Shown: positions 40,690 through 50,602 of the stretch, piece after piece
Layout of the letters: each line of letters opens with the position of its first letter
How positions within the stretch are numbered: position 1 is the stretch's first letter
Assembly: GCA_934466515.1 (NCBI GenBank)
Contig: CAKSLH010000003.1
Span: forward strand, 246,422 to 310,421
Reading direction: 5' to 3'
Origin: an uncultured Eubacteriales bacterium
GTDB taxonomy: Bacteria; Bacillota; Clostridia; Oscillospirales; Acutalibacteraceae
DNA: 64,000 nucleotides
Position numbers and translations under genes: made by a program
The notes under the pieces: model-generated
Database searches by the model: none
What the model saw: the letters and a program-made list of their open reading frames with translations, nothing else
Told to the model about the DNA's origin: nothing

Positions 40690-41574
40690 ATGAAAGTCAA
40701 TAAGGTTTATTTAACGATAGTACATATTATTTTCCTGATTATGACGGTGCTGTTTTTATTGCCGTTTTTAATCATTGTTATTATTTCGGTAACACCCGAG
40801 GTTCAGATATCGTCTTCCGGATTTTCTTTGATACCGAATTCAATAGATTTCAGCGCTTATAAATACTTATTTGCGGATTTCGGAGTTATTATGCGTTCAA
40901 TTATCTGGACGGTATTTCTTTCTTTAACGACGCCTATACTTCCGATAATTGCGCAAGCCTGTATGGCGTATGCGCTCAATAAAAAGACAAAGTTTTTATT
41001 GAGAAAGCCGACAAATGTGCTTCTTACACTTGCGATGTTTATAAGCGGAGGTATGATTCCGACATATATCGTTCTTACACAGTGGTATCACTTAGGAAAC
41101 AATCCCTTAATTTACTTTTTTAACTCAGCATGGGTTTCCTTATGGGGAGTTTCGCTTTATAAAACATTTTTTAAGGGTGTTTCTCCGTCTCTTATCGAGG
41201 CGGCTCAGATTGACGGTGCAAGCGAATTTAAAATTCTTATGAAGATTGTAGTTCCGATGTGTACTCCGATTTTGGCAATGCAGTATTTTACTGGGGTCAT
41301 CGGTACTTGGAACAGCTGGCAGGTATCAATGATTTATATGCAGCGCTCTGAGGAATTATGGACCTTCCAGTATTATCTGCAAAGAGTAATGGAAAACTCG
41401 CAAATTATTATAAACGCCTTAAAGGGCGCAGGTATAAGAGATTTGTCCTCTATACCGATAACAACAATGAAATATGCGGAATGTGCGCTTTCGGTAATTC
41501 CCGTTTTGTGTCTCTTCCCGTTAATTCAAAAATATTTTGCCAAGGGCATAGCCGTTGGCTCTGTAAAAGGATAA
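40690..41574 (+). CDS. ABC sugar transporter permease (YtcP/YesQ type)
   Basis: A 294-residue second permease. It has LPFLIIVIISVTPE, the EAA loop EAAQIDGASEFKILMKIVVPM, and the typical end FPLIQKYFAKGIAVGSVKG. ATG 40690 lies seven bases after aggggtg; GTG 40681 is inside the ribosome site and rejected. It pairs with the LplB-like permease. Confidence 0.92.
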   Translation: MKVNKVYLTIVHIIFLIMTVLFLLPFLIIVIISVTPEVQISSSGFSLIPNSIDFSAYKYLFADFGVIMRSIIWTVFLSLTTPILPIIAQACMAYALNKKTKFLLRKPTNVLLTLAMFISGGMIPTYIVLTQWYHLGNNPLIYFFNSAWVSLWGVSLYKTFFKGVSPSLIEAAQIDGASEFKILMKIVVPMCTPILAMQYFTGVIGTWNSWQVSMIYMQRSEELWTFQYYLQRVMENSQIIINALKGAGIRDLSSIPITTMKYAECALSVIPVLCLFPLIQKYFAKGIAVGSVKG

Positions 41575-41592
41575 AAATAGGAGGTTGTTTTT

Positions 41593-43191
41593 ATGAAAAA
41601 ATTAGTATCGTTGCTTCTTGCCGTTACTTTGCTAGCAGGATTGCTTTCCGGCTGCGGTTCCTCCGGTAAGAAGAAAAAGCTTGTCTGGGCTACATTCGGA
41701 CAGGGCTGTAAGGAAGAAAATCTTGTTCTTGAAGAATTCAATAAACAGCTTCAGGAATATCTTCCGGGAGTTGAAATTGAATTTGTAAATGTCTGGAACT
41801 GGAGCTATATGATTTCGGGCGGAGAGCAAATGGATATTGCTTGGACAGGATATTCCTTCGATGTTGCCAACGAAACCGAAAAGGACGCATATACTCAGCT
41901 TGATGATTTAGTCGATAAATACGGAAAGAACATTAAGCAGGAAATGAAAGATTATCCGGCTGCTTATGAAAGCGGTAAATATAATGATAAGCTTTATATG
42001 ATTCCTAATCAGCAGCCTATCATTAAAGAAAGCGCTAAGCTTATAGTTCCTGTAGAGCTTGTTAAGTATATGAATGTTGACGCTCTGCTTAATGCTTGTC
42101 ATTCGTCAGTAAAGACCACCGCTGAGGTTTATGAAATAATCGAAGACTATTTTGAGGCTATTAAAGCGGCGGACGCTATTGATACCGATACCGTAGGCGT
42201 TACCTGCGATATAAATGCAATTTTCGAAACCATGGCTGTCAGAGGATATGATTTCATAGGCGGACAGAAGGGCGCTTGGGCTTGCTACGATACAACGGTT
42301 GAAAATCCGCAGGTCGTAAGCTTCTTTGATACTGACGCATTTAAGCTGTTTTTGAAATATGCAGGAAGATGGTATGAAAAAGGATATATTTCCGAGGACG
42401 CACTTGTAACGGCAGGCGGTTCCGGCGGAAGAGCAAGTACTCTTTCGGCTCATCCTTCCGCAAGCTGGTACGCTACAAAGAATCCCGAAACAGGAGAAGA
42501 GCGCGGCGTTGTTTACGATTTCGATGAAGACGGAAATGTAACCTATCATAATATTTTGGTTGATACCGCCGATACAAAGTATAACGGCGTAAGCGAATAC
42601 GGCTCCGAGGCTACCTATCTTGTAATTCCTTCAACTGCAAAATATCCCGAAGAAGCAATGCAGCTTTTGGATTTGCTAAGAGCGCCTAAGGGTGAACCGG
42701 GTAATGAATTATATAATCTTTTGGTTTACGGCTTCGAAAAATCAAGCTCACAGGCTAAGAAATATAAAACCTATCACTATACTTTAGAGGGCGACGAGGC
42801 TCACGGTGTTGACTATACCATTCAGCCCAGCACCGATTCTAAATACGGTATAGCTCACTGGATGCTCGGAAACGCATATCTTGCTTACAGAACTCCGAAT
42901 ATTCTTGAAGGCCAGCCCGAGTATGCGTATAAGTGGACGAGCGAGATTCAGCCCACCTACAGAAAGACCGCTCTTTACGGCTTCAGAGGAGATCTTTCCG
43001 ACCTTTCAATAGAGGTTTCAAATGTCTCTGCCGCTATTGAAGAATTCGAATCCCAGCTTGTATATGGTACAAAAGGCAGTAATTATCAGTCGCTTTACAA
43101 TCAGATGATGTCTAAAGCAAAGACTGCGGGTCTGCAAAAGATAACAGACGCGCTAAATAAACAAGTACAGGACTTTTTGGCAAAGAAATAA
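41593..43191 (+). CDS. ABC oligosaccharide-binding lipoprotein (DUF3502-type)
   Basis: A 532-residue lipoprotein. The signal and lipobox LLSGC (Cys21) precede a large extracellular solute-binding fold with WATFGQGCKEENLVLEEFNKQ-type opening (in parts), EQMDIAWTGYSFD and a C-terminal DUF3502-like region (ALYGFRGDLSDLSIEVSNV). It delivers an oligosaccharide to the two permeases. The ligand is unknown; the group includes binders of pectin- and xylan-derived sugars. Confidence 0.9.
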   Translation: MKKLVSLLLAVTLLAGLLSGCGSSGKKKKLVWATFGQGCKEENLVLEEFNKQLQEYLPGVEIEFVNVWNWSYMISGGEQMDIAWTGYSFDVANETEKDAYTQLDDLVDKYGKNIKQEMKDYPAAYESGKYNDKLYMIPNQQPIIKESAKLIVPVELVKYMNVDALLNACHSSVKTTAEVYEIIEDYFEAIKAADAIDTDTVGVTCDINAIFETMAVRGYDFIGGQKGAWACYDTTVENPQVVSFFDTDAFKLFLKYAGRWYEKGYISEDALVTAGGSGGRASTLSAHPSASWYATKNPETGEERGVVYDFDEDGNVTYHNILVDTADTKYNGVSEYGSEATYLVIPSTAKYPEEAMQLLDLLRAPKGEPGNELYNLLVYGFEKSSSQAKKYKTYHYTLEGDEAHGVDYTIQPSTDSKYGIAHWMLGNAYLAYRTPNILEGQPEYAYKWTSEIQPTYRKTALYGFRGDLSDLSIEVSNVSAAIEEFESQLVYGTKGSNYQSLYNQMMSKAKTAGLQKITDALNKQVQDFLAKK

Positions 43192-43207
43192 GTAAAGGAG
43201 CAGAAAA

Positions 43208-44860
43208 TTGATTAAGAAATTATCAAAACTGTTTTCTCTTGTCTTTTCCGTGCTTTTCTTGCTTACAGTAATGTATATTCCTGTTTCGGCACTTAACGAA
43301 AATGAAGCGGTATTTTCCCTTTCCGGCACAAGCGGCGTTAAAAAGGGAGATACCGTAGTCGTTGAAATTTCGGTAAATGCCGGAAGCGGCACTAAGATTA
43401 ATGGTATGGACTTTTCTCTGCTTTTTGAAAGCGAGTATCTTTCTTATATAAGCGGCTCTGCCAAGTTAAATATGAATACGGATAATTCACCTACCGTGAG
43501 TGTTCTTAATAACAGATTAAATCTTGCTTGGGACAGCGGAACCTCTGTTACGCTTGCAAGCGGGAAATTTGCTTCATTTAGCTTCAGAGTTGAAAATATA
43601 AGCAAGGAGCTTGAGGTTAAGCTTAATTTCGGTTCGTGCTATGCGATAAGCATAGTTTCTGGACGGGTAGTATATAAGGATATAGCAGTAAGCGTATCAA
43701 ACACCGCTCTTATAAAAGGCGATAATGAAGACGCGGCAGTAAATGCCGTAATAGCGGCAATTGACGGAATTGGCGAGGTAACCGCCGGCAGTAAATCTCA
43801 GCTGGATCTGATTTATAATGCTTATAAAAGCCTGTCTCAGGCTCAAAAGCAAAAAGTTACTAATTATGATAAGCTTGCAGAAGCTATAAGAAAGTGCGAT
43901 GAGTTGATAAAGCAGGAAGAAAACGACCCTGTTGCAAAGGAAATCAAGGATTATAAGATAAAGTACAGCGAGGCTTTAAATCTTCGCGTCAGTACGGTAG
44001 GGCCTAACGATGTCGAAAAGCTTACCGAGGCTCTTGAAGCTATGAAAAAGCTTTCTTCACAGGCACAGGTTGAGCTTTTAAGAACAAAATATCTTCTTGA
44101 CTCTGTTTTAGCAAAGGCAAAGGAGCTTAAAAGCGAAGAAGACAGAAAAAACAATGAAGAAAAACTCAGAGCCGAGGCAGAGGCTTTGGCAAATGAATAC
44201 CGAAACGGTATTTATAAATGGGTGTTTGCTTTAACGACGGATACCGTCAAAATCGTTGACGGAGAGGGCGTTAATCTCGCTTATGAAGAGCTGTTGAATA
44301 TTGAGATAATAAATGATATTGCTTTCAAGCTTTTGGCGCCTGAAAAGAAACTTCTGGAATCACTTAAAAAGAGAATAGACGAGTTGAAGCTTATACAGAA
44401 TCCCGAGCTTTCGGCAGCAATTGCCAAGGCAAACGATTTCAGGGAAAAATTCGGATTTTTGTTCACTCTTAAGGATGATGAAGTTACATACGACGAAAAA
44501 ATAGATATTTATATTGCCTATGAGCTTCTCAATTCTTATGATGAGGATGTAAAGGAATTGCTTTCCTCCGAGCTTGAAAGACTTGAGCAATTGATGTCTA
44601 TTGCAGGCGGCCTTGAGCCTGACGAGGTCAAAGAGGTTGAAACCGTTGTGAATGAAATAACTAAAATAAAAACAGTTCACGACACCTCCGGCTTAGGAGA
44701 GTTAAAGGTTGATTTGAGCTCGAGAAAAATGAGCCTTACAGCTTATATTCTTATGGGTCTGTGTGTGCTTTCGGCAATTCTCCTCGGCATTCTGAGATAC
44801 GCTTACTATAAATTGAGAAAGCGTTATTATCCGGAACAGTTTATGAAAGGGGGGATATGA
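43208..44860 (+). CDS. Membrane-anchored cohesin-like domain protein
   Basis: A 550-residue protein with a TTG start after aaaggag. Signal peptide 1 to about 29. Residues about 33-175 resemble a cohesin: VKKGDTVVVEISVNAGSGTK, INGMDFSLLFESEYLSYISGS and the late SFSFRVENIS strands. A helical FIVAR-like region with long alpha segments (about 180-505) works as a stalk. One membrane helix (ILMGLCVLSAILLGILRYAYY) and a basic tail anchor it. Two genes further on a protein ends in a dockerin, so this may dock that protein at the surface. The cohesin identity is by fold pattern, not by search. Confidence 0.65.
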   Translation: MIKKLSKLFSLVFSVLFLLTVMYIPVSALNENEAVFSLSGTSGVKKGDTVVVEISVNAGSGTKINGMDFSLLFESEYLSYISGSAKLNMNTDNSPTVSVLNNRLNLAWDSGTSVTLASGKFASFSFRVENISKELEVKLNFGSCYAISIVSGRVVYKDIAVSVSNTALIKGDNEDAAVNAVIAAIDGIGEVTAGSKSQLDLIYNAYKSLSQAQKQKVTNYDKLAEAIRKCDELIKQEENDPVAKEIKDYKIKYSEALNLRVSTVGPNDVEKLTEALEAMKKLSSQAQVELLRTKYLLDSVLAKAKELKSEEDRKNNEEKLRAEAEALANEYRNGIYKWVFALTTDTVKIVDGEGVNLAYEELLNIEIINDIAFKLLAPEKKLLESLKKRIDELKLIQNPELSAAIAKANDFREKFGFLFTLKDDEVTYDEKIDIYIAYELLNSYDEDVKELLSSELERLEQLMSIAGGLEPDEVKEVETVVNEITKIKTVHDTSGLGELKVDLSSRKMSLTAYILMGLCVLSAILLGILRYAYYKLRKRYYPEQFMKGGI

Positions 44861-44861
44861 T

Positions 44862-46475
44862 ATGAAAGCTTTGTTTAAAGGGAAAAGACTTTTAATGCTG
44901 ACAGCTTCGGTTATGGCAATTGCCGTTGCCTTTGCGTCTGTTATGATATTCAAGGTTAACGCCGCGGATATTGATGAAACAAATCCCGATCTAAAGTATG
45001 CTCAAATCAATAGTGATTTGGAGACTTCTTTCAGCAGTCCTTCTTATACTCCGAGCGGTGAGCTTTCCCAGAAGGGTGGAAAGTATATTTTAACTTCAAA
45101 TGCTTATTGTGTTTGGCTTGGTGTTGATGATGTTTCTTTTGCATATCGGAAATATAATGTTCTTCCAACAGGAGAAGATTACCTTGAAATCGGAACTACG
45201 GTTGAAAGCTTAGACGCAGTGCAGGGCAATATTCACGAAAATGCTTCTGTCGGACTTATGGTGCGCTCAGGCATGAACCCTGATGATTCAGAAGTATTTT
45301 TACATTGCAGAAGTAAGGGAATAACAATTGTTTACCGTTCTAAAAAAGGAAACGGAACCGGAGTCAGATACACGGATATCGACATTAAATATCCTGTACA
45401 GTTTAAGATGACAATAAAGAAAAATCAGGTTATTTGCTCTTATAAAAATGCGAATTCTTCAAACTTTATCACTGCAACGCCTGTTGCTTTTAAATTTGAC
45501 GGTCCAATATATGCAGGCATAGGAATTCATTCGGTTGATGAGCATACCTTTGTTAAATCGGTTTGTAACGGTTTTACCGCTAAGGGAATAGGTAATTATG
45601 ACGGTAAGGATGACAATTCTTCGTCAAGCAGCGGCGGTGATGTAATTGAACCGTGCGACCCCGATGTTGAGCTTACAGATAAAGATATATTGCTTCGCGA
45701 AACATTTACAGACGGCTCTATGACCGATAAAAAAATGGCTGTCGGTGAATGGGATTGGGGAAATCCTCAGTATTCAAATCTGAAAGTAGTAAACGGAAAC
45801 AGAGTCTGGCTTAAGGACCTTACCGAGGATTCAGAGGATTATGTAGGAGATGAGCATTGGACTGACTATGAGGTCCGCGCGAATTTCAGATATACCGAGA
45901 ATATTGATAAGGACGCAACAAATGCTTCTAATACCTTTAAGCTTTTTGCCAGACATACATATAATCCGTTTTACGGACACAGCGATTATTCCGCTGTAGC
46001 CAAAAATGTTGTGGACGGCACAAAGCAGGAAACAAGGATTTATCTTTATAAGAGAACAAATCAGTATTCGGCAGATTCGGGCGTTGCTTTAGGCTATTAT
46101 GTCGCTGACGATTTGTTCGACCATATGTGGCATGAGCTGGGTCTTAGAGTCTTTGATAATAAAATTGATGTTTATTACGACGGCAAAACGGTTATTTCTT
46201 ATACAGATACAGGTTACTTTGAAGACGGAACTTCAAATTCCGGTTCTACATATAACGGCGGAATAATTACAGCCGATATTCACGGAACCGGAAATATAGG
46301 AATAGCTACAAATGAAACCTCTGTTATGATTGACGATATCATCGTCCGCAAGCTGGACGATCCGTTGGGCGGAGATTATGATAATGCAATTGCCGATAAT
46401 TGGGACAGCGAGGTTCCGGATTATATAAAGCAGTGGGTTGACAGCGGAAAGCCGTTCGACAATAAGATAAATTAA
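44862..46475 (+). CDS. Secreted protein with two jelly-roll (LamG-like) domains
   Basis: A 537-residue protein with a signal peptide (1 to about 35, MLTASVMAIAVAFAS). Two beta-sandwich domains of concanavalin/3-keto-glycoside-hydrolase-like type follow, one about 40-245 and one about 280-505 (ILLRETFTDGSMTDKK, WTDYEVRANFRY and DVYYDGKTVISYTDTGYF), with a serine-rich linker between (SSSSSGG). No anchor is seen. It may bind carbohydrate or be a catalytic jelly-roll; catalytic residues are not identifiable by eye. Confidence 0.7.
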   Translation: MKALFKGKRLLMLTASVMAIAVAFASVMIFKVNAADIDETNPDLKYAQINSDLETSFSSPSYTPSGELSQKGGKYILTSNAYCVWLGVDDVSFAYRKYNVLPTGEDYLEIGTTVESLDAVQGNIHENASVGLMVRSGMNPDDSEVFLHCRSKGITIVYRSKKGNGTGVRYTDIDIKYPVQFKMTIKKNQVICSYKNANSSNFITATPVAFKFDGPIYAGIGIHSVDEHTFVKSVCNGFTAKGIGNYDGKDDNSSSSSGGDVIEPCDPDVELTDKDILLRETFTDGSMTDKKMAVGEWDWGNPQYSNLKVVNGNRVWLKDLTEDSEDYVGDEHWTDYEVRANFRYTENIDKDATNASNTFKLFARHTYNPFYGHSDYSAVAKNVVDGTKQETRIYLYKRTNQYSADSGVALGYYVADDLFDHMWHELGLRVFDNKIDVYYDGKTVISYTDTGYFEDGTSNSGSTYNGGIITADIHGTGNIGIATNETSVMIDDIIVRKLDDPLGGDYDNAIADNWDSEVPDYIKQWVDSGKPFDNKIN

Positions 46476-46492
46476 ATTTTTTTCGTTATAAC

Positions 46493-46520
46493 AGGACTTA
46501 AAAAAATAAAAAAGTCCTTT
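46493..46520 (+). terminator. Weak intercistronic hairpin
   Basis: A 7-bp stem AGGACTT/AAGTCCT (46493-46499 with 46512-46518) and a few T lie between two genes of the locus. It may partly end transcription or process the mRNA. Confidence 0.4.
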
Positions 46521-46550
46521 ATAAAATAAAGAAAGGTGAGGTAAAAAAGT

Positions 46551-49500
46551 ATGAAATACTCAAAAAAGATTTTAGCCCTCGTTTTGTGCGCCGTTTTGAG
46601 CTTAAGCTGCATATTTGTTTCCAGAATTTCGGGAATAGATACAAGCGCGCAGGAAACAGAGGCAAAAAAGGATCTTAAGATTCTTATCCTCGGCAATTCA
46701 TACGGAAGAGATTCGTATGAATATATGTACAAAATTTTTCAGAGCAGCGGCAAATATAATAATGTAACCGTAGGCGATTTGTACGCAGGCGGTCAGTCGC
46801 TGCAGGGCCATGTTGCAAGTCTTATTTATGCTCTCGGCGGAACGGAGGGAGAGACTCCCGCTATTGATGAAAGCACATTAAAGACCTTCAGCGTAAACGG
46901 AACTTTACAGTATCACTATTATAAGCATACCGGTGATAATAAAATCCCGTACACCTATGCAACGCAAAAGGATATCAATTTTACTGATAGATTAGCCGAA
47001 GAAAACTGGGATGTTGTTTCTATTCAGGAAGGTCCCAAATTTATGGGTAATAATGCGCAGTATAAAATAGATACCAATATATTGGAGGCTGTAAATTCAG
47101 TTATCGGTGCGGCGACAAACAAAACCTATACTGCTGATAACACTTATATAGATGTTCTTACCGATTATATTAAATCAAAGAATTCATCGGCAAAAATATA
47201 TTGGCATGAAACCTTTGCAAATATAGATAACAGTTATACAAATTGCTATTCGGAAGTTAAGATTGACGGTGTAAGCCTTTCAAATCAGAATAAGATGTTC
47301 TATACAATGTCACGCTTTGTTCAGGATGTTGTAAATCCTTATGTTGAAAACGGCACACTCGCTGGAATAATACCCGCAGGCACCGCTTTTGAATATCTTT
47401 ATGAAGCAACCGGTAAAAGCGAATCCCTTTACAGAGATAATATTCACCTTGCCGATAAGGGAAGATTTACTGCAGGTCTTGCTTGGTATACCGCTGTAAG
47501 CGGCAACCCTGTTACCGATGTAACTGATAATTATGTTCCTAATTTCGGTATTTATGAAATTAAAACGGTTATTGAAAATGCTGTTAATTTCGCAAACAGC
47601 TGCATTAAAAACGGAAAATATACCGCTCCCGATTTTGAAATCGAAAACGGTGCCGGGAAATTAAGCGGAGTTAAGGCATTTACTGTTACTTCCGAGGCCC
47701 GTGCCGAAGCAATGAAGGAATACGGCATTGATTTTTATGAAGACTTTGAACTTGGAAATACCTTTAAGTCATCCTCGACAAATGAAGCAGTTACTCTTAA
47801 AAAAGGCGGAAACTACAGAGATTCCGGATTTTCAAGGTCCGGAAATTATGCTTCGTTCGGTTCGATAAAGAAAACCGAGGACAGCGTAACCTCTTATTAT
47901 CTTGAGGATGCTTATTATGATGGTATTCCTGCAGGCAATGAAGTGCAGAATCTCACCTTTATAACAAATGTTCCTTCACATGATGCAACAGATACTTTAG
48001 TTTATTTTGATTATACTGATTCTGATAATTGGGTTGCATATAATGTTGGTAATAACTCTCTTCAAAAATCAGTTGACGGAACCGTAAGCGGTACTGCCGC
48101 AGCAAGAGTTCTTGATTCTACTGCAAATATTTCTTCTTTGAACGGAAGCTATAGCAATGCCACTCCCGACTTACCGTACAACGAAGCGTTTCTCGAAATA
48201 AAATATGCAATTGAAAACGGCATGGGATATTACTATATTTATGTAACAAGCTTAGTTAACCGTACGGTCGATTCGGTAAATCCGCTCAACATAGCAACAG
48301 CAGTTTATAAAATCAAAGTCAGCGATGATATTCACGAACAGACAGGTATGATTAAAACTATCAGGTTCGGTTATGCAAATACAAATAAAAATGTGAGAGA
48401 AGTCATTCTTGATCAGGTTGAGGCTAAATACTATGATTCTTCAAAGGCTGCTAAGCTTATCTCGGATATTGACATATTAAACAATAATGATACCGTTTAT
48501 GCAAGTGATAAAAATAAAATAGATGCCATTTACAGCCGCTATGAAGAATTTGCTGCAAGCAATGTCGGAGATTTCATAACGAATGCTTCTGATATCATTC
48601 TTTTAAAAGGCATACTAGATTATCTTAATGCTCATAACATTGAAAGCTATTCAAAATCAGAGCTTTTGGATTTCAATTCGGAAATTGCAGGTATAGGAAC
48701 AGTTCATCTCGGAAAGTATGCAAGGATTCAGGAGCTTTATAATCAGTATAAGGTTTATGATGAAATGGGAGTTGCCGACAGTCTGTCAAATAAGGATGTA
48801 TTGCTTAATGCAAAGCAGAATGTCGAATGGCTTAAATCAAACGGATATTATTACTATGATGATTTTGATACCGACGGAATGCACGGCGGAGCAATAAATT
48901 TTGAAAATGTAAATCCGTATATTGAAGAGGAAGCAGCCGACAAATTTAATGCCCGTGCCGCAGAAAAAGGAACGAAGGACGCAGGTAACGGAAATACTGC
49001 AACAAACGAAAATAACTCTATAACAAAGCTTGCCGACGCTAATAAGGTTGAAACAGTATATTCATATAATGGCGGAATAACATTCAGACCTGCAAGCGGA
49101 TACACAATGAACAATTGGCTTATTTGGAGTGAAAAATCCGCTCAGTTTAATGCCCTAAACGGATTAAAAGCGGATGCCTATGACGGACAGCCGATTTATA
49201 AAGCTTCATTCGATTATGATGTTAGTTCGTGGTTTGCCCCTGTAACTCCGATCATAGTAACTTCTTTTGCCAATGAAAACAATTGGAAAGGATTCTCTTT
49301 TACTAATGATGTTTATAAAACCGAGAAATCAACAGCTGTTGACAGTACAACCGGCAAAGAAACAGTCTCATATTCCGCAGGCGGAGATATTACTACAAAG
49401 AAAGCCGACGGCGAGACAAATTGGGTAACTGGTTATTCACGCAAAGCCAATGTTTTAATGGAATATAAGAAGGCGGACGAAACCCATCCTTCTTCCGACT

Positions 49501-50378
49501 ACTATCTTTTTACAATAACTAATAAGGATACGTCAGATGACTCTGCTCAACACGGATCATATAAAGTCGCTTATCTTATTGCGGGTGTTGATCAACCGCT
49601 GACAAATCTTTATTTCGGCGCAACAAGTGATACAGATTCATCCATAGACAATGTTATTATTTATGCAAATGAAGAAATCGGTCCTGAAAACAAGGGAGCT
49701 ACAATTCTTAAGGCTGCGGATACCGAAAATCAGAAATTCTCATTCAGCGGTTCTTATGCGGCGTTCAAGAATTATGCCGCAATGAATAATATAACCGGCG
49801 AAGCAACATACGGTGTTAAATATTTAGGAAAGTATGTAAATAATCTTAACACTCTCCTTTCAAATTCCAACACAAAGGTTCGCTCCGAAAAAGTAAGCAG
49901 TATTTCGGATATTCCGGATGATGTTTCGATTGAGATTACAAACGGTCAGAATGCTCCGGGCAACAGAATTTCGGTTGTATTCTTTGTTACATTCAATGAC
50001 GGAAGTAAAGAAAAAACCCTTTATTCTACCAATACTGTTTATGACAGAGATATGAACAGTCTTTTGAAGATTGAAAACGGAATTGCTGCTAAATCGCTTA
50101 CAGGTGTAACTAAAGCAATATTCAATAATGTGGTATTCTCTTATCAGCCCACTTCTGTTGCAGACAGCAAATATCAGACGGCATTTAATAATGCTCTTAG
50201 CAGCTACAATACCGACAACAACACATCTTATACCGCAGCGGTTATATCTGCCGTTACTCATTCCAAGAATAAGGCGGCTGCCAATGCGGCGCTTGAAGCA
50301 GCAGGCTATTCAAATGTTGATTATCACAAGCTTTTGAATGAAATCTATGTAGCTATGTGCAAAGAATTATGGCCCTGA
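46551..50378 (+). CDS. Secreted SGNH hydrolase (DUF4886) fused to jelly-roll modules
   Basis: A 1275-residue protein with a signal peptide (1 to about 33). The N-terminal SGNH domain (about 42-350) has ILILGNSYGRDSYEY (Ser nucleophile region), GGQSLQGH, and RDNIHLADKGRF (catalytic His), so an esterase or deacetylase of glycans is likely. Jelly-roll domains follow at about 390-650 and 770-1065, with a helical linker between. The second module (VEWLKSNGYYYYDDFDTDG) is closely similar to the N-terminal module of the 2228-residue protein downstream. No dockerin or anchor is seen at the C-terminus. Confidence 0.75.
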   Translation: MKYSKKILALVLCAVLSLSCIFVSRISGIDTSAQETEAKKDLKILILGNSYGRDSYEYMYKIFQSSGKYNNVTVGDLYAGGQSLQGHVASLIYALGGTEGETPAIDESTLKTFSVNGTLQYHYYKHTGDNKIPYTYATQKDINFTDRLAEENWDVVSIQEGPKFMGNNAQYKIDTNILEAVNSVIGAATNKTYTADNTYIDVLTDYIKSKNSSAKIYWHETFANIDNSYTNCYSEVKIDGVSLSNQNKMFYTMSRFVQDVVNPYVENGTLAGIIPAGTAFEYLYEATGKSESLYRDNIHLADKGRFTAGLAWYTAVSGNPVTDVTDNYVPNFGIYEIKTVIENAVNFANSCIKNGKYTAPDFEIENGAGKLSGVKAFTVTSEARAEAMKEYGIDFYEDFELGNTFKSSSTNEAVTLKKGGNYRDSGFSRSGNYASFGSIKKTEDSVTSYYLEDAYYDGIPAGNEVQNLTFITNVPSHDATDTLVYFDYTDSDNWVAYNVGNNSLQKSVDGTVSGTAAARVLDSTANISSLNGSYSNATPDLPYNEAFLEIKYAIENGMGYYYIYVTSLVNRTVDSVNPLNIATAVYKIKVSDDIHEQTGMIKTIRFGYANTNKNVREVILDQVEAKYYDSSKAAKLISDIDILNNNDTVYASDKNKIDAIYSRYEEFAASNVGDFITNASDIILLKGILDYLNAHNIESYSKSELLDFNSEIAGIGTVHLGKYARIQELYNQYKVYDEMGVADSLSNKDVLLNAKQNVEWLKSNGYYYYDDFDTDGMHGGAINFENVNPYIEEEAADKFNARAAEKGTKDAGNGNTATNENNSITKLADANKVETVYSYNGGITFRPASGYTMNNWLIWSEKSAQFNALNGLKADAYDGQPIYKASFDYDVSSWFAPVTPIIVTSFANENNWKGFSFTNDVYKTEKSTAVDSTTGKETVSYSAGGDITTKKADGETNWVTGYSRKANVLMEYKKADETHPSSDYYLFTITNKDTSDDSAQHGSYKVAYLIAGVDQPLTNLYFGATSDTDSSIDNVIIYANEEIGPENKGATILKAADTENQKFSFSGSYAAFKNYAAMNNITGEATYGVKYLGKYVNNLNTLLSNSNTKVRSEKVSSISDIPDDVSIEITNGQNAPGNRISVVFFVTFNDGSKEKTLYSTNTVYDRDMNSLLKIENGIAAKSLTGVTKAIFNNVVFSYQPTSVADSKYQTAFNNALSSYNTDNNTSYTAAVISAVTHSKNKAAANAALEAAGYSNVDYHKLLNEIYVAMCKELWP

Positions 50379-50403
50379 GGCTTGAACAGGAGGTAGATTT
50401 ATT

Positions 50404-50529
50404 ATGAAAAAATATATTATCCCCGAAATAGAATTTGTTATGATTTCCGCGGATGAGACAATAGCGGCAGGCAGTCTCGGAAACACAAGTGTGCATTTTG
50501 AAGAGGATAATGAGGATTTTGAGGACTGA
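50404..50529 (+). CDS. Small acidic peptide (41 aa) in the glycan locus
   Basis: A 41-codon ORF with an excellent aggagg site. The product starts MKKYIIPEIEFVMISADE, followed by TIAAGSLGN and an acidic end (FEEDNEDFED). It lies between the SGNH fusion and the giant dockerin protein, separated from the latter by a 34-base hairpin. It has no signal peptide or helix. Its leader-like start with a short distinct C-terminal part resembles the precursor layout of small ribosomal peptides, but no modification enzymes adjoin. I do not recognise a characterised family. Confidence 0.6.
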   Translation: MKKYIIPEIEFVMISADETIAAGSLGNTSVHFEEDNEDFED

Positions 50530-50536
50530 TGCTTTT

Positions 50537-50570
50537 TCGGGTGCGGCAGGTTATTGCCCGCCGTACCCGA
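50537..50570 (+). other. Intercistronic stem-loop
   Basis: An 11-bp stem with one G-U pair (50537-50547 with 50560-50570) and no T run lies between the 41-aa ORF and the giant gene. It may stabilise or cut the mRNA rather than end it. Confidence 0.5.
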
Positions 50571-50602
50571 GAATATTACAAAGTTTTTATTAGGAGGAAA
50601 AA

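Noticed and set aside
46551..50378. A dockerin in the 1275-residue SGNH protein
   Set aside because: No paired DxNxDGxxxxxD motif is present at its C-terminus; only the 2228-residue protein has one.
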